Positions 61,942-64,000 of a DNA stretch of 64,000 bases are shown here, one piece after another. The notes under the pieces were generated by a model. The model made no database searches. It had not been told where the DNA came from and was given only the letters and a program-made list of their open reading frames with translations. Each line of letters opens with the position of its first letter. Position 1 is the stretch's first letter. Both the position numbers and the translations under genes were made by a program. This stretch comes from Nocardia jiangxiensis NBRC 101359. GTDB lineage: Bacteria; Actinomycetota; Actinomycetes; Mycobacteriales; Mycobacteriaceae. The stretch lies in assembly GCF_000308615.1 (NCBI RefSeq), contig NZ_BAGB01000002.1:62001-126000 (forward strand), in the 5' to 3' direction.

Positions 61942-63828
61942 CTAGCGGGCGACGACGGGAATGGGAACCGCGTCGATGAGTGCGCGGGTGTACTCGTGCT
62001 GCGGATCTTCGAGAATCTGTTCCGCCGAGCCGATCTCGACAATCTTGCCGCGATACATGACCGCGATGTCGTGCGCCAGATTGCGCACCACCGAAAGATC
62101 ATGGGAGACGAACAGATACGACAGTCCGCGCTCGATCTGCAGGTCGCGCAACAGGTTCAGCACACCGGCCTGGATGGAGACGTCCAGTGAGGACACCGGC
62201 TCGTCCAGCACCAGGATCTCCGGATCCAGCGCCAGCGCCCGCGCGATGTTGATGCGCTGCTTCTGTCCGCCGGAGAAGTCGGCCGGATACCGGTCGACGT
62301 GTTCGGCCCGCAGGCCGACCTGTTTCAGCAGTTCCGGCACCCGCGAACGGATCTCCTCGCGCGGACGTCCGGCGATGCGCAACGGTTCGGCCAGGGCATC
62401 GAAGATCGGCATGCGCGGATCGAGCGAGGCGGACGGATCCTGGAAGACGATCTGCATCTTGGCCCGGATCTCCCGGCGGCGCGCCTTGGTGAGTGTGGCG
62501 ACGTCGCTGCCGAGCACCTCGATCGTGCCGCTCTGCGGTTCGGTCAGTTCCATGATCTCGGTCAGCGTGGTGGATTTGCCGGAGCCGGATTCGCCGACCA
62601 GCGCCAGCGTACGGCCCGCGCGCAGTTCGAAATCGATCCCGTCCACCGCGCGCACCTCGCCGGTGCGACGGCGCAGGATCACTCCCGAGGTGATCGGGAA
62701 GACCTTCGTCAGCTCCGAAACCCGCAGTACCACATGCGAATCCGTCACTGCTTCGTGATCGGGTTCGGTGATCTCGCGCTGGTAGGCCGAGAACAGTTCC
62801 GCCGAACCGATTTCCGCGGTGCGGATACAGGCCGCGCGATGTCCGGGCGTGATGTCCTGTAGCGGCGGCTCGGCCGCGCGGCATTCGTCGATGACGATCG
62901 GGCAGCGCGGTGCGAACGGGCAGCCGGGCGGCAGCGCGTGCATCGCCGGCGGGGAGCCCTCGATGGGGATCAGCGGGGTGCGTGCCGGACCGTCCATCCG
63001 CGGGATCGAGCCCAGCAGCCCGACCGTGTACGGCATCCGCGGGGAGCGGAAAAGGTCCGTGGCACCGGCGGTTTCGACGATCTTCCCGGCGTACATGACC
63101 GCGACCCGATCCGCGATGGTGGCGGCGATGCCCATATCGTGGGTGATCATGATGACCCCGGCGCCGGTGATGTCGCGTGCGGTGCGCAGCAGTCCGAGGA
63201 TCTGCTTCTGCACCGTGACGTCCAGCGCCGTCGTGGGCTCGTCGCAGATGATCAGTTCCGGATCGTTGGCGATGGCCATCGCGATCACGACGCGCTGACG
63301 CATACCGCCGGAGAATTCGTGCGGGAATGCCCGCGCCCGCGCCTGCGGTTCGGGAATGCCCACCAGATCCAGCAGTTCCACCGCGCGGGTCGCGGCCTGC
63401 TGCTTGGACATCGAACCGTGTGCGAGCAGCGCCTCGGCGATCTGATCGCCGATCCGGTACACCGGGGTCAGCGCCGAGAGCGGATCCTGGAACACCATCG
63501 AGATCCGGCTGCCGCGATAGGTCGACAGGGTCTTGTCGTCCATGCCCAGCAATTCCTTGCCGCGCAACCGAATCGAACCGTGCACCCGCGCCTGGTCGGG
63601 CAGCAGCCCGATCACCGCCAGCGAGGACACCGATTTGCCCGACCCCGATTCGCCCACGATGGCGAGCACCTCACCGTCGGCGACGGCGTAGTTCACCCCG
63701 CGCACCGCGTCGATGCGGCCCTCCTCGCCCGGGAAGGACACGTGCAGATCCGACACCTCCAGCAGCGGAGCGGTCGTGGTCTGCTTCGCGGCTTCGGGCG
63801 CGGCGGCGGTGGCTGATGTGTCGGTCAT
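61942..63828 (-). CDS. Fused dual ATP-binding protein of a peptide ABC transporter (DppD-DppF type)
   Basis: A 628-residue protein with two ABC domains. First: Walker [15 protein letters not shown], signature [14 protein letters not shown], Walker [13 protein letters not shown], and the DppD-type tail GCPFAPRCP with cysteines. Second: [39 protein letters not shown]. Such fusions serve both permeases. Its ATG overlaps the permease stop (ATGA). Confidence 0.95.
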   Translation of the reverse strand: MTDTSATAAAPEAAKQTTTAPLLEVSDLHVSFPGEEGRIDAVRGVNYAVADGEVLAIVGESGSGKSVSSLAVIGLLPDQARVHGSIRLRGKELLGMDDKTLSTYRGSRISMVFQDPLSALTPVYRIGDQIAEALLAHGSMSKQQAATRAVELLDLVGIPEPQARARAFPHEFSGGMRQRVVIAMAIANDPELIICDEPTTALDVTVQKQILGLLRTARDITGAGVIMITHDMGIAATIADRVAVMYAGKIVETAGATDLFRSPRMPYTVGLLGSIPRMDGPARTPLIPIEGSPPAMHALPPGCPFAPRCPIVIDECRAAEPPLQDITPGHRAACIRTAEIGSAELFSAYQREITEPDHEAVTDSHVVLRVSELTKVFPITSGVILRRRTGEVRAVDGIDFELRAGRTLALVGESGSGKSTTLTEIMELTEPQSGTIEVLGSDVATLTKARRREIRAKMQIVFQDPSASLDPRMPIFDALAEPLRIAGRPREEIRSRVPELLKQVGLRAEHVDRYPADFSGGQKQRINIARALALDPEILVLDEPVSSLDVSIQAGVLNLLRDLQIERGLSYLFVSHDLSVVRNLAHDIAVMYRGKIVEIGSAEQILEDPQHEYTRALIDAVPIPVVAR

Positions 63829-64000
63829 GACGGAGTCTTCCGCTCGGTCTGCTTCGGGGCCTTGGCGGTCTTCGGCGCCTTGCGCCGGGCCCGCGCGCGG
63901 GAGGAACTGGGATCGAAGGCATCGCGCAGACCGTCGCCGACCAGGTTGGCGCACAGCACGATCGCGATCAGGAAACCGCCCGGGAACAGGAACAGCCACG
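63825..64000 (-). CDS. ABC transporter permease (DppC-like), C-terminal end only
   Basis: The last 57 codons of a permease that begins beyond the right edge. Visible are the final helix ([20 protein letters not shown]), the typical end [12 protein letters not shown], and a basic Lys/Arg/Ala tail. It overlaps the ATPase gene by 4 bp, so it belongs to the same operon. Confidence 0.85.
   Translation of the reverse strand, partial: WLFLFPGGFLIAIVLCANLVGDGLRDAFDPSSSRARARRKAPKTAKAPKQTERKTPS

Overview
The window is high-GC DNA from a mycolic-acid actinomycete, most likely Nocardia or a close relative. The reasons are the bifunctional LysX, a PE/PPE/EspG trio, WhiB and Lsr2-type proteins, XRE/DUF397 pairs, an IdeR-type iron box, and gene order matching the Mycobacterium tuberculosis sodA-glpQ1-pheA-serS region (recalled, not computed). 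The left edge cuts lysX and the right edge cuts an ABC permease.

Layout. 1-3.6 kb: lysX (partial), an S4 RNA-binding protein and RraA. 3.7-6.5 kb: a copper operon (membrane protein, YcnI, CopC, CopD). 6.5-8.1 kb: a basic coiled-coil protein, then a non-coding tract with a long inverted repeat, a 117-bp tandem repeat and a dispersed 5'-element. 8.2-14.0 kb: RecB-like nuclease, htpG, a cold-shock gene with a CRP-like site, an SDR enzyme and a TetR regulator.

14.0-29.3 kb is an integrated element of about 15 kb. Its left part holds a 2-oxoglutarate dioxygenase/NUDIX/zinc-ribbon regulator module and an XRE/DUF397 pair with a clear operator. Its middle holds small unknown genes, an Lsr2-like protein lacking the DNA-binding half, and a WhiB protein. 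After a strong terminator come three degenerate tandem modules of about 330 bp, two of which carry arrays of 11-bp repeats. Next are a zinc-finger-like protein, a membrane protein, a HerA/VirD4-like ATPase, a replication-relaxation protein, an excisionase, an XRE repressor and a tyrosine integrase. I see no FtsK/TraB translocase and no known replication initiator. The element lies between the TetR gene and a GDT1-type transporter gene.

29.3-47 kb is conserved core: a GDT1 transporter behind a yybP-ykoY (manganese) riboswitch, sodA, rhodanese, glycerophosphodiesterase, LCP protein, CPBP protease, an iron-box-controlled DUF2470 protein, pheA, a phosphoglycerate-mutase-like phosphatase, PE/PPE/EspG, a septum-formation protein and serS. 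47-64 kb is more variable: a GGDEF/EAL protein with a degenerate GGDEF motif, a Gfo/Idh oxidoreductase, an MBL/Rieske protein, a lipoprotein, two PlsC-type acyltransferases, a deletion scar left from a divergent MFS/tetR pair, an AraC/NmrA pair, an agmatine-deiminase-like protein lacking its nucleophilic cysteine, and a peptide ABC transporter operon with two paralogous binding proteins.
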